Position numbers and translations under genes: made by a program
Assembly: GCF_001439785.1 (NCBI RefSeq)
Contig: NZ_JYLI01000009.1
Span: 162,254-226,253 of the forward strand
Direction: 5' to 3'
DNA length: 64,000 bases
Source: Pseudomonas poae
GTDB lineage: Bacteria; Pseudomonadota; Gammaproteobacteria; Pseudomonadales; Pseudomonadaceae
Notes under the pieces: model-generated
Seen by the model: the letters and a program-made list of their open reading frames with translations, nothing else
What the model was told of the DNA's origin: nothing
Database searches by the model: none
Shown: positions 38,762 to 47,044 of the stretch, in pieces
How positions within the stretch are numbered: the stretch's first letter is position 1
How the letters are laid out: each line of letters begins with the position of its first letter

Positions 38762-39937
38762 ATGTTGGGTACAACATTTTCTGCTTGGCCTTCCTTCAGT
38801 GAAGAAGAGGGCAACGCTGTTCGCGATGTTATCCTTTCAAATAAGGTAAATTATTGGACCGGCCAAGAATCCCGCCAATTCGAGGTTGAGTTCGCGGTCT
38901 GGGCTGGTACCAAATACGCGGTTGCGCTTGCCAATGGCACGGTCGCCTTAGATCTTGCGCTCAAGGCACTGGGAATAGGCAAGGGCGATGAAGTAATAGT
39001 AACGTCTCGAACCTTCCTGGCTTCAGTATCCAGTATCGTTAACGCTGGCGCCATTCCAATATTCGCTGACGTAGATCTGGACTCCCAGAACTTCACCGCT
39101 CATTCCATTGAAGCGGTCTTGACGCCTCGTACCCGGGCGTTGATCTGTGTGCATCTAGCCGGTTGGCCCTGCGACATGGATCCAATCATGGACCTTGCTC
39201 TGCAGCGGGGTCTAAAAGTAATCGAAGACTGCGCACAAGCTCACGGTGCTCACTATAGAGGGAGGCCTGTCGGCTCCATCGGTCATATAGGGGCTTGGTC
39301 CTTTTGCCAGGACAAAATCATGACTACCGGTGGTGAGGGTGGCATGGTTACGACTAATGACAAGGAGCTTTGGGCACGCATGTGGGCATATAAAGACCAT
39401 GGAAAGAGCTGGAAGGCTGTTTATGAAAGCTCTCATCCTCCGGGTTTTCGCTGGCTGCACGAAAGTTTCGGCACCAACTGGAGAATGATGGAGGTTCAGG
39501 CTGTCATTGGTCGCATTCAATTGGCCAGAATGAAGGACTGGCAAGCTAGCCGCGCGAACAATCTTGAAGCTATATGGAATTCTGCCCGTCTCTTGCCAGC
39601 CTTGAGGGTGCCGGATTTCCCTAAAGGGGATGTGCACGCCGCTTATAAATGCTATGTATTCGTTCGGCCTGAATGCTTGAAGGAGGGATGGTCCCGTGAT
39701 CGAATCCTCAGCGAAATAGTCTCGCGCGGGGTGCCTGCATTCTCCGGCTCTTGCTCGGAGGTATATCTTGAGAAAGCGTTTGATGATACCGGTTTACGGC
39801 CGCCATTCCGCTTGCCGAACGCCAGGGAGCTGGGTGAAACGAGTATGATGTTTTTAGTGCACCCGACCTTAGAAAATAGTGAGATTGAGCTGACGTGTAA
39901 GGTACTGACTGATGTAATGCAACAGGCTTCTGTTTAG
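38762..39937 (+). CDS. DegT/DnrJ/EryC1 sugar aminotransferase (PglE-like)
   Basis: This 391-residue PLP enzyme has AVALANGTVALDLAL near residue 55, VIEDCAQAHGAHY near 155 and the PLP lysine in FCQDKIMTTGGEGGM near 185. With the 4,6-dehydratase WbpM encoded next, the expected reaction is amination of UDP-4-keto-6-deoxy-GlcNAc at C4 to give UDP-4-amino-4,6-dideoxy-GlcNAc, as PglE does. The stereochemistry at C4 cannot be read here. It lies between the PglC-type gene and wbpM. Confidence 0.88.
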   Translation: MLGTTFSAWPSFSEEEGNAVRDVILSNKVNYWTGQESRQFEVEFAVWAGTKYAVALANGTVALDLALKALGIGKGDEVIVTSRTFLASVSSIVNAGAIPIFADVDLDSQNFTAHSIEAVLTPRTRALICVHLAGWPCDMDPIMDLALQRGLKVIEDCAQAHGAHYRGRPVGSIGHIGAWSFCQDKIMTTGGEGGMVTTNDKELWARMWAYKDHGKSWKAVYESSHPPGFRWLHESFGTNWRMMEVQAVIGRIQLARMKDWQASRANNLEAIWNSARLLPALRVPDFPKGDVHAAYKCYVFVRPECLKEGWSRDRILSEIVSRGVPAFSGSCSEVYLEKAFDDTGLRPPFRLPNARELGETSMMFLVHPTLENSEIELTCKVLTDVMQQASV

Positions 39938-39996
39938 TAGCTCCTTCGTTATAATACTGCGTTATTTGGCAATAAAAGCTTGGCTGGGAGCAAAAA

Positions 39997-42006
39997 GTGT
40001 ACAAGGGATTTATAGATCGTATACGTGCGTATTTGTTGAGCCTTCCTCGCCGACAGAAACGCATACTGCAGGTGCTTACGGACGTTATTTTAGTCTGGGT
40101 TGCGCTGTGGCTGGCTTTTTTAGTTCGTCTGGGAATGGACGAAATGATCAATCCAGTTAAGATGCACTTATGGCTATTTATTTGCGCACCGGTAGTTTCT
40201 GTTCCCTTGTTCATTCGATTTGGTATGTATAGGGCGGTAATGCGGTATTTCGGCAATGATGCTCTTATTGCAATTGTTAAAGCGGTGAGTCTCTCAGCGT
40301 TGGTGCTTGGTGTGGTCGTATACTGGTACAGCAACCATCAAAATGTAGTCCCTCGATCCATTATATTCAACTACTGGTGGTTGAGCCTTATCATGTTGGG
40401 CGGCTTGCGCCTCGCAATGAGGCAGTATTTTCTTGGCGATTGGTTCGCGGCGGCTCAACACGTACCATTCACCAGCCGTGAGGATGGTTTGCCACGTGTG
40501 GCTATCTATGGTGCAGGCGCCGCTGGAAATCAGTTAGTTGCTGCTTTGCGCATGGGGCGTGTCATGCGGCCAGTTGCCTTCATTGATGATGATGACAGCA
40601 TTTCTGATCGAGTAATTGCAGGATTGCAGGTTTATAAGTCCAAACATATCCAACGGATGATTGATGCAACAAGCGCTCAGGAGATTCTCTTGGCTATTCC
40701 CTCAGCCAATCGAGCAAGGCGCCGTGAAATTCTTGGCTTTCTTGAGGGCTATCCTTTACACGTGCGCAGTATTCCGGGGTTCATGGACTTGGCAAGTGGG
40801 CGCGTCAAGGTCGACGATATCCAGGAGGTGGATATCGCTGATCTATTAGGGCGCGACTCGGTACCTGCCCAAGGCGAACTGCTCGAACGCTGTATCCTTG
40901 AACAGAACGTCTTAGTGACCGGAGCAGGTGGCTCCATCGGCTCAGAGCTGTGTCGGCAGATCTTGGCCCTCCATCCCAAGACTCTTCTATTGTTTGAGCA
41001 CAGTGAGTTCAATCTTTACTGTATTTTGTCAGAGATTGAGCAGCGTATTGTGCGTGAGTCGCTGCCGATTCGAGTGTTGCCCATCCTTGGCTCAGTTCGC
41101 AATCAGGAACAGTTGATTGATGTAATGAAGACATGGCGTGTCGATACCGTTTATCATGCTGCGGCCTATAAGCATGTACCCATCGTAGAGCACAATATTG
41201 CTGAAGGTGTCTTAAATAACGTTATTGGAACTTTGAATACCGCGCAAGCTGCATTGCAGGCGGGAGTTTCAAACTTTGTACTGATTTCCACTGATAAAGC
41301 TGTGCGTCCGACCAATGTCATGGGTAGTACTAAGCGATTGGCGGAATTGACTTTGCAAGCGCTCAGTTTGGAGGTCGCACCGGTTTTGTTCGGAGACGAG
41401 TCTAATGCTCCCAAGGTCAACAAAACTCGTTTTACCATGGTTCGTTTTGGCAATGTGCTTGGGTCGTCGGGCTCTGTGATTCCTTTGTTTCATAAACAAA
41501 TCAAGTTGGGGGGACCATTAACAGTCACACACCCGAAAATTACCCGGTATTTCATGACCATCCCTGAAGCAGCTCAGTTAGTGATTCAGGCGGGGTCTAT
41601 GGGGCAGGGGGGCGATGTATTTGTGCTCGATATGGGTGAGCCGGTCCGGATAGTCGAGTTAGCTGAAAAAATGGTTCATCTGTCGGGTCTCAGTCTGCGT
41701 TCCGAAAAAAATCCTCATGGTGATATTGCTATTGAGTTCACAGGGCTTCGACCTGGAGAGAAGCTGTATGAGGAGCTTCTGATCGGTGACAATGTGGTTG
41801 CCACACAGCACCCAATGATCATGAGTGCGAACGAGGACCATATTGAATGGGAAGTACTGAAGTCCAAGTTGACTGAGCTGTTGGACGCAGTCAAGAGAGA
41901 TGACTATGCTCGTGTACGGCAGCTGCTTCGTGACACTGTAAGTGGTTATACGCCGGACGGTGAGATCGTTGACTGGATCTATCAGCAACGCAGGTTGGAA
42001 CCTTAG
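39997..42006 (+). CDS. wbpM: UDP-GlcNAc 4,6-dehydratase WbpM
   Basis: This 669-residue protein has about four N-terminal membrane segments (to about residue 135), an intermediate domain with VAIYGAGAAGNQLV near 168, and a C-terminal SDR with GAGGSIGSELCRQIL near 308 and the catalytic region STDKAVRPTNVMGSTKR near 430-447. That region has the Ser/Met/Lys form typical of large membrane-bound 4,6-dehydratases. It converts UDP-GlcNAc to UDP-4-keto-6-deoxy-GlcNAc. The start is GTG 39997 with GGGAG 6 nt upstream. As in P. aeruginosa, wbpM ends the plus-strand cluster; a hairpin and convergent genes follow. Confidence 0.96.
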   Translation: MYKGFIDRIRAYLLSLPRRQKRILQVLTDVILVWVALWLAFLVRLGMDEMINPVKMHLWLFICAPVVSVPLFIRFGMYRAVMRYFGNDALIAIVKAVSLSALVLGVVVYWYSNHQNVVPRSIIFNYWWLSLIMLGGLRLAMRQYFLGDWFAAAQHVPFTSREDGLPRVAIYGAGAAGNQLVAALRMGRVMRPVAFIDDDDSISDRVIAGLQVYKSKHIQRMIDATSAQEILLAIPSANRARRREILGFLEGYPLHVRSIPGFMDLASGRVKVDDIQEVDIADLLGRDSVPAQGELLERCILEQNVLVTGAGGSIGSELCRQILALHPKTLLLFEHSEFNLYCILSEIEQRIVRESLPIRVLPILGSVRNQEQLIDVMKTWRVDTVYHAAAYKHVPIVEHNIAEGVLNNVIGTLNTAQAALQAGVSNFVLISTDKAVRPTNVMGSTKRLAELTLQALSLEVAPVLFGDESNAPKVNKTRFTMVRFGNVLGSSGSVIPLFHKQIKLGGPLTVTHPKITRYFMTIPEAAQLVIQAGSMGQGGDVFVLDMGEPVRIVELAEKMVHLSGLSLRSEKNPHGDIAIEFTGLRPGEKLYEELLIGDNVVATQHPMIMSANEDHIEWEVLKSKLTELLDAVKRDDYARVRQLLRDTVSGYTPDGEIVDWIYQQRRLEP

Positions 42007-42048
42007 GCCTACAGTTCACGTAGCAGGTTATTGAAGGCTGGGAGGATG

Positions 42049-42068
42049 ATCGGACTGTGCAGTCCGAT
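42049..42068. terminator. Hairpin between convergent wbpM and the dehydrogenase gene
   Basis: ATCGGACT and AGTCCGAT form a perfect 8-bp stem with a GTGC loop, in the 65-nt gap between the two convergent stops. No T-tract follows on either strand, so any terminator action would be weak or factor-dependent. Confidence 0.4.
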
Positions 42069-42071
42069 TCC

Positions 42072-42926
42072 CTAGTAGCTGTAAAAACCTGAGCCGGATT
42101 TTCTTCCTAGCTTATTAGCTCTTACCATTTTTCTCAGCAAGGGATGAGCCCTATATTTCGGGTCTCCGGTCTCATTATGCAGTGTTTCCATGATTGAAAG
42201 ATTGACGTCGTTGCCGATCAAATCTGCCAGCGCTAGCGGCCCGATAGGATGATTGGCGCCAAACTTCATCGCTCTGTCTATTTCTTCCGCGCTCGCGACA
42301 CCCTCAGCCAAGATTCCTATTGCTTCATTTATCATTGGAATCAACATTCGATTGACGATGAAGCCCGGGGCTTCATTCACTAATACCGGCTCTTTGTGCA
42401 GTGTCTTGGCGAAGTCGAAGGCCCAAGAGGCTGTGTGTTTCGAGGTCGAGAAACCTACAATGATTTCCACCAGCTTCATCACGGGGGCCGGATTAAAAAA
42501 GTGCATGCCTACTACATTCTCTGGATTTTTTGTGAGGCTTGCCAGTTCAGTGATGGATAGTGAAGATGTGTTCGATGCTATTATTGAGGAATCTTTTGCA
42601 TAGGACGCTATATCGCGAAATATCTTATGCTTGATAAGCATATCTTCAGATACTGCCTCAATAATTAAATCAGTGTTTTTGATTGCTTCATACTCATTGG
42701 AGACAATTACTTTTTCTGAAAAAGATATTGCATCTTTAGTAGACAATCTTTTTTTGTTAACCATACGCTCCCAGCTGAACTTGAGGCTTTCGTAAGCCGC
42801 TTTGCAACCGGTCTCGGAGCGACCTATCCATACGATAGAGGAGGTTACCTCGCTCTGCGCAAGTAATTGAACGATCCCTTTTCCCATGGTTCCTGAGCCG
42901 ATGACGGCAACTTTTATCTCTTTCAT
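42072..42926 (-). CDS. 3-hydroxybutyryl-CoA dehydrogenase
   Basis: This 284-residue 3-hydroxyacyl-CoA dehydrogenase has the NAD motif GSGTMGKGIVQLLA near residues 10-23, a SSSIIASNTSSLSI stretch near 120, the catalytic His in GMHFFNPAPVMKLVEI near 140, and the C-terminal dimer domain to YSY. Size fits the short Hbd/PaaH form. It reduces acetoacetyl-CoA to (S)-3-hydroxybutyryl-CoA or the reverse. It follows the acyltransferase gene by 14 nt in the same minus-strand unit inside an O-antigen locus, so it may supply 3-hydroxybutyryl-CoA as an acyl donor for an amino sugar. That role is inferred. Confidence 0.85.
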   Translation of the reverse strand: MKEIKVAVIGSGTMGKGIVQLLAQSEVTSSIVWIGRSETGCKAAYESLKFSWERMVNKKRLSTKDAISFSEKVIVSNEYEAIKNTDLIIEAVSEDMLIKHKIFRDIASYAKDSSIIASNTSSLSITELASLTKNPENVVGMHFFNPAPVMKLVEIIVGFSTSKHTASWAFDFAKTLHKEPVLVNEAPGFIVNRMLIPMINEAIGILAEGVASAEEIDRAMKFGANHPIGPLALADLIGNDVNLSIMETLHNETGDPKYRAHPLLRKMVRANKLGRKSGSGFYSY

Positions 42927-42940
42927 GTAGTGTTTAGTCC

Positions 42941-43597
42941 TTACTGGGAAGCTGAACGAAGTGGCTTTGCGGGATTGCCAAACACCGTAGTATAGGGGGC
43001 TACGCTTTTAGTCACGACTGAACCCATCCCAACAACCGCTCCCTCACCAATTACAATGGGCCTTTCCGGCGTACCCTGACGAATCATTGCTCCGGTACCG
43101 ATATAGGCATGGTCTTCAATAACTACACTGCCATTGCATTGAACGTTAGGAGCGAAGGTCACAAAATCGCCGATGACGCAATCATGGGCTACATAAGAAT
43201 AAATGTTCGCATGGAAAAATTTTCCGATTTTCGCGTTTGCGGTAACCGTCGTGAATGCGCAAAAAACAGCTCCCTCGCCAATTGTATTATGGCTGAGGTT
43301 GACAGCACTTAGCGCTGAAACTGTAAACGATGATGCGCCTTCTGATATGAGGCGCTCAGAAATTTTCTGTCTGACCTTGCTATTGGCGATAGTAATGTTA
43401 AAAAATTTCTCTCCTTCCATCCTAAGAAAAGACTCAACATTTACTAGGCGGTAGCCGTTGAGACTGTCTTCCTGAGCATTATCGTCCACGAAAATAATTT
43501 TGAGATTTTCCTGAGATGTTGTACCTAGCATCTGGCTGACCAGAGGTATAACCTCACGCCCAAAACCGCCTGCTCCTACAATTGCGTAAATTTTCAT
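42941..43597 (-). CDS. NeuD/PglD-type sugar N-acyltransferase
   Basis: This 218-residue protein has an N-terminal GxGGxGxE-like GAGGFGREV that binds UDP-sugar, and a left-handed beta-helix from about residue 90 with hexapeptide repeats; AHDCVIGDF near 136-144 contains a His at the position of the PglD catalytic base. PglD acetylates the 4-amino group of UDP-4-amino-4,6-dideoxy-GlcNAc. The expected donor is an acyl-CoA, either acetyl-CoA or the 3-hydroxybutyryl-CoA made by the neighbouring dehydrogenase. It is the first gene of a two-gene minus-strand unit facing wbpM. Confidence 0.87.
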   Translation of the reverse strand: MKIYAIVGAGGFGREVIPLVSQMLGTTSQENLKIIFVDDNAQEDSLNGYRLVNVESFLRMEGEKFFNITIANSKVRQKISERLISEGASSFTVSALSAVNLSHNTIGEGAVFCAFTTVTANAKIGKFFHANIYSYVAHDCVIGDFVTFAPNVQCNGSVVIEDHAYIGTGAMIRQGTPERPIVIGEGAVVGMGSVVTKSVAPYTTVFGNPAKPLRSASQ

Positions 43598-44002
43598 ATC
43601 CGTTCCTCATGATTCATCTGAATTCTCTCGTAGGTTTGGCAATTCTACAGATGAAATCTGGCAGTGTCAGGCACCTGTTTATCCGTTTTCAACATAAGGT
43701 CATTGCTCAAACTCAACGTTACAAACAAGACTGGCTAACCATTCATTGCAGAGTGTTCTAAAATATCAATGTGTGAAGTTTCTAAGATTTCCTAGTGGTC
43801 TTGACAGCTCCCATTAATTATGGGGTCTCTTGTTCGGGTAAACGGACAGAGGGGGCTGATTAGTTACTCCCTTTCTTGAATTAGCAGATAGTAACCTTAA
43901 ACATAAGAAATCATTACTATCAATGGCGCTGTCGAAGAATATGGTATGCGCTCCATAAAGCCCACCTTAAATGATTGCGCGCTCTGCTATACGGCGTGAG
44001 CA
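43598..44002. other. AT-rich spacer upstream of the acyltransferase gene
   Basis: This 405-bp stretch has no supported gene. It must carry the minus-strand promoter of the acyltransferase-dehydrogenase unit, since nothing transcribed to the right could read into it except the IS66 relic. I see no clear promoter pair. Confidence 0.35.
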
Positions 44003-44545
44003 AGCAGTTTCACGGTAGCAAGGCTTCGTAATCTTCAATTGATGTCTCCGTTAGCAAGTGTTCGAGTGCGTGGCGACCCATTACTTTTTCAAAGCGGTGC
44101 AGGGAAACCGTCCACATATTTTAGTATTCAGCAGCATTGTCAGAACGCTGGGGCTGGCCATGTTTTTCTCAATCACCTGAGCCGGTTTGTCCGCAGTGAC
44201 CAGCGCACTCTCGCAGTCGCGGCAACCGTGGATTTTACGAACGTCTTTGATCACCCGTATCTGCATCGGGACGATTTCAAGTTGTTTGCTGATTTCCTCG
44301 CCAATGGCGTGTTTGCGGCAACGGCAGGCGCAGGTCAATTCATGCTCGGGCAGTTCGTGAATTACTTCGATGCGCGGCAGAACGGCGGGCAGAGGCTTGC
44401 GCTTACCACGGCGCTTGGCAGAGGCTACGACTTCTTCTTCATAGTCTTTATCGATAGCTTCGACGACGCTCTCTGCTGCGTTGAACGGGCCAACAGACGC
44501 GTCGCTGTACGATGAGCATTTTCTTGAGACTTCCCTCATAGAGTT
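44003..44545 (-). pseudogene. IS66-family transposase (TnpC) relic, internally deleted
   Basis: Read on the minus strand, the frame KRRGKRKPLPAVLPRIEV followed by HELPEHELTCACRCRKHAIG is the N-terminal part of IS66 TnpC. Near 44100 the frame shifts into FEKVMGRHALEHLL, and within about 40 bases it reads SIEDYEALLP and a stop, which is the usual C-terminal end of TnpC. The central catalytic part is missing, so this is an IS66 reduced by an internal deletion and carrying frameshifts. Upstream of 44540 the N-terminal frame is also broken. The element is inactive. Confidence 0.8.
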
Positions 44546-44634
44546 CCCCGCTGGAGAGCAATCTGGAATCTTGAAGGTGCACGCACTCGATCAAAACACT
44601 CGCCCAGCGTTTTTTCGCTGTTCCCCAGCTTCAC

Positions 44635-45819
44635 CTAGAGCTTTACTTGAGTTGATTTCTCCCCTCTAAGCCAATCTGTGATAACGGCAACTTTTTTCAT
44701 CGTGGGTCGCTCAATAAGGGAGAACGTTAGGCCACATATAAAAACCAAAATCGGGGTGAGCGCCAGAATGAAAAAGCAGTATTTAAGTGCACTTATCTGA
44801 CTAATTATTGTGCTCTCAAAAACTAACTTAAACATCACATACAATAGAATGCCGTGCAGGAGATACATGCTGTAAGCCAGCTCTCCCATTGTTCGCGAGA
44901 CTTTGCTTTTAAATAAGCCAAAAACACTGTTGCCACCTGCAATCAGACAGAAAGCAGCTACCAATAACGTTTTCGCCAGCGAGCTTTCATATACTGAAGG
45001 AAAACCTATAAAGACCAAAATCAGCAATAACAATATAATTATAGAAGAGCGTTTAGATTTGGAGAAAGCCTTAAAGAGCTCTAATCTTACAACAATGGCC
45101 GCGAACATACCGCCGACGAACAACCAATACAAACCATTTACAAAATACAGGCTGCCGAACCCATACATGCATAGCGCACTCAATAAAAGATATTTGATTG
45201 ATGACTTGCCGCCAATGGCCAAAAATATTAAAGGGAGTGCGAAGTAAAAAGTCCACTCATATGGGAGGCTCCATGCAACACTAGCATTAATTAGATTTGT
45301 GTTCGCTAGGCCATTTATATCAGGGGAACCATATTGAATGGTAAAAAACAGCCATTTTGAGATACTCAAAATTATTTCACTGAGTTCAGCTGGCGGATTA
45401 TTCCTGGTAATTATAAAAACAACTAAAAACAGTAACCCCATTGAAAAAAAATAAAGAGGTACTAGCCTTAAAAATCTAGACACATATAGCCTGAGCCAAT
45501 CAACTCCAGAGTTACGAGAGTCAAGCAATTTAGAAAAAAACAAAAATCCCGTTATCATAAAAAACAGCGAAACTCCGACCTGTCCAAAATTTACGAAAAC
45601 CCTAATTGGAGGATTGGTCCAGCTGCCAGTCTTCAAATAAAAAAACCATATACAAGAGTGATGGAGAAAAACAAAAAAAGCTAAATAGCCTCTTAGCCCA
45701 TCAATAGTAATAAATCGATGAGCATTATCCGAAACAGATAGTCTGCTAGAAATAAAATACGTCGACAACAAAGCTATAAGCATCGCCAAAAAGGCGAAAA
45801 GTACGCCGATTATTTCCAC
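44635..45819 (-). CDS. OafA-like membrane O-acyltransferase (acyltransferase_3 family)
   Basis: This 394-residue protein has about ten membrane segments and the family start FITIDGLRGYLAFFVFLHH near residues 36-54, with SRFLRLVPLYF near 125 and a family end ELAYSMYLLHGILLYV near 310. Such proteins acylate sugars of O-antigen or other envelope polysaccharides, usually with acetyl. The start is GTG 45819. The AT-rich composition fits the O-antigen cluster. It stands between two IS66 relics of the same orientation and beyond the wbpM end of the cluster, which suggests that it arrived as a later cassette. Confidence 0.85.
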   Translation of the reverse strand: MEIIGVLFAFLAMLIALLSTYFISSRLSVSDNAHRFITIDGLRGYLAFFVFLHHSCIWFFYLKTGSWTNPPIRVFVNFGQVGVSLFFMITGFLFFSKLLDSRNSGVDWLRLYVSRFLRLVPLYFFSMGLLFLVVFIITRNNPPAELSEIILSISKWLFFTIQYGSPDINGLANTNLINASVAWSLPYEWTFYFALPLIFLAIGGKSSIKYLLLSALCMYGFGSLYFVNGLYWLFVGGMFAAIVVRLELFKAFSKSKRSSIIILLLLILVFIGFPSVYESSLAKTLLVAAFCLIAGGNSVFGLFKSKVSRTMGELAYSMYLLHGILLYVMFKLVFESTIISQISALKYCFFILALTPILVFICGLTFSLIERPTMKKVAVITDWLRGEKSTQVKL

Positions 45820-46026
45820 TGTTTTTATTCCCTATTGTATTTTTACCATTCAATCTTATCATGATATCTTTTTTACTCGCTCTGCATTTTAAACGAAAGG
45901 GCTTTTCAGCACCCCATCGGTGAGTCATTTTGATTGCTCTGACATACGCTTAGCACGCACGTAAGGCAATTACCGCGTTATCTCCGTCATTGGCGATCGC
46001 GACAATTTTTTTGCGCATGCGCTGGT

Positions 46027-46321
46027 TCAAGTTAAGCTCGACGGGTTGCGTGGACCAGGCTGACGGCGTCGAGGTTGGCAGGCATGTAGCATCCACGCAT
46101 AGGACTCTCGGCCGTTGGAAGAGGCGTTGTTGTCGATCGGCAGGTAACCTTCCTCGACGTATCGTTCCAACTTGCTCCAGTTAATTGCGAGGTAACTGAT
46201 GGCTTTGCCCAAGGCACTCTGAGCGGTGACCTGGGGCTGCGTTTCAATCCGGCTTTTCAACTGAGCCTTTTTCTATGCTTTCCTATGCGCCATTTTTTCA
46301 GCGTTCACACCCTGTAACTCA
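46027..46321 (-). pseudogene. IS66-family transposase (TnpC) C-terminal relic
   Basis: On the minus strand the frame reads ELQGVNAEKMAHRKA, an in-frame stop, then QSALGKAISYLAINWSKLE and YVEEGYLPIDNNA, the conserved C-terminal DDE region of TnpC. After IDNNA it jumps to SSNGRESYAWMLHA, skipping the ERAIRPFVIGRK section, so a deletion removed about 30-35 residues. It then goes out of frame. It has the same orientation as the relic at 44003-44545. Confidence 0.78.
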
Positions 46322-46328
46322 AGTACTT

Positions 46329-46383
46329 TTGACGCCCTCCAAACATCGCCTACCTTAGAAAAGCAGCTTCGGAAAAGCTGCTT
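46329..46383 (+). promoter_or_regulatory. Candidate comEA promoter with a 5' hairpin
   Basis: TTGACG (46329-46334) and TACCTT (46351-46356) are 16 nt apart, a fair sigma70 pair. The predicted start near 46363 lies inside a perfect 9-bp stem (AAGCAGCTT at 46361-46369, AAGCTGCTT at 46375-46383, 5-nt loop). The mRNA would then begin with a hairpin that could stabilise it. There is no T-tract, so it is not a plain terminator. Confidence 0.4.
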
Positions 46384-46413
46384 CTCTCTAACCGATGTCA
46401 TGGAGCGTCAACA

Positions 46414-46746
46414 ATGAAAAACACTTACATCTCCTCCCTAGTCTTCGCTCTCCTCACCAGCCTCTCGGCCGCGACCACCGCAGCCCCGTCCATCAAACCC
46501 GAGCCTCCAACCCCAATCTCTGCCCAGATGATGAAAGCGGAACAATCCGCCAAGGTCAATCTCAATGCTGCCGACGCCGAAACTCTTCGTCGTGACCTCT
46601 TCGGAATTGGCGCGGCAAAGGCTAAGGCAATCGTCGCCTACCGCGATACCAATGGTCCCTTCACGGCGATTGATGAGTTATTGGAGGTCAAAGGTATCGG
46701 CAAGGCTTTGTTGGAGAAGAACCGCGAACGGTTGGTGATCAACTAA
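46414..46746 (+). CDS. comEA: ComEA-like helix-hairpin-helix DNA-binding protein
   Basis: This 110-residue protein has a Sec signal peptide (about residues 1-24, with LSAATTAA before the cut) and a C-terminal double HhH: VNLNAADAETLRRDLFGIG, then FTAIDELLEVKGIGKALLE. It should act in the periplasm, binding incoming DNA during natural transformation, as ComEA does. Pseudomonas genomes keep such a gene beside wbpM, the right-hand marker of the O-antigen locus; here it is pushed about 4.4 kb away by the acyl genes and IS relics. ATG 46414. A hairpin with a pyrimidine run follows the stop. Confidence 0.9.
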   Translation: MKNTYISSLVFALLTSLSAATTAAPSIKPEPPTPISAQMMKAEQSAKVNLNAADAETLRRDLFGIGAAKAKAIVAYRDTNGPFTAIDELLEVKGIGKALLEKNRERLVIN

Positions 46747-46755
46747 GCGAAGTAC

Positions 46756-46792
46756 AGAAGGAGGGCCGGTCATTGATCGGCTTCTTCCTTCT
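46756..46792 (+). terminator. Probable terminator of comEA
   Basis: AGAAGGA..GCCG pairs with CGGC..TCCTTCT across GTCATTGAT, just after the comEA stop. The pyrimidine-rich descending arm replaces a pure T-tract, so confidence is moderate. Confidence 0.5.
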
Positions 46793-46799
46793 CATAAAT

Positions 46800-46925
46800 C
46801 TAGCCTTCGAATTTATCGAGTGCAACTTCCATAAGCCGATCCGCCAGAGTGGGATCCTGAATACGGCCGAATAACACCAACGCGCCTTCTTTCCATCCTC
46901 CACCTAAAATCGACCCGTGCAACTG
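46800..46925 (-). pseudogene. C-terminal fragment of an unidentified gene
   Basis: On the minus strand a frame reads GSILGGGWKEGALVLFGRIQ then DPTLADRLMEVALDKFEG and a TAG stop ending at 46800. The composition looks protein-like, but no start exists upstream; the frame runs out toward the IS5-family element. I do not recognise the family. It may be what remains of a gene cut by the insertion. Confidence 0.3.
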
Positions 46926-47044
46926 CGCGCGCCGTCGACGTGCCTAGGGATGCTCCGATCAACTTGCCGCACGGCGGCGGCAAGTCGAAATTTCCTCGGG
47001 ACGCACCGCTATTTGCCAAAAAACGACCGATGCTTCGTGTATTG

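Noticed and set aside
44039..44515. A 158-codon plus-strand frame at the IS66 relic
   Set aside because: It is antisense to the clear TnpC N-terminal sequence on the minus strand.
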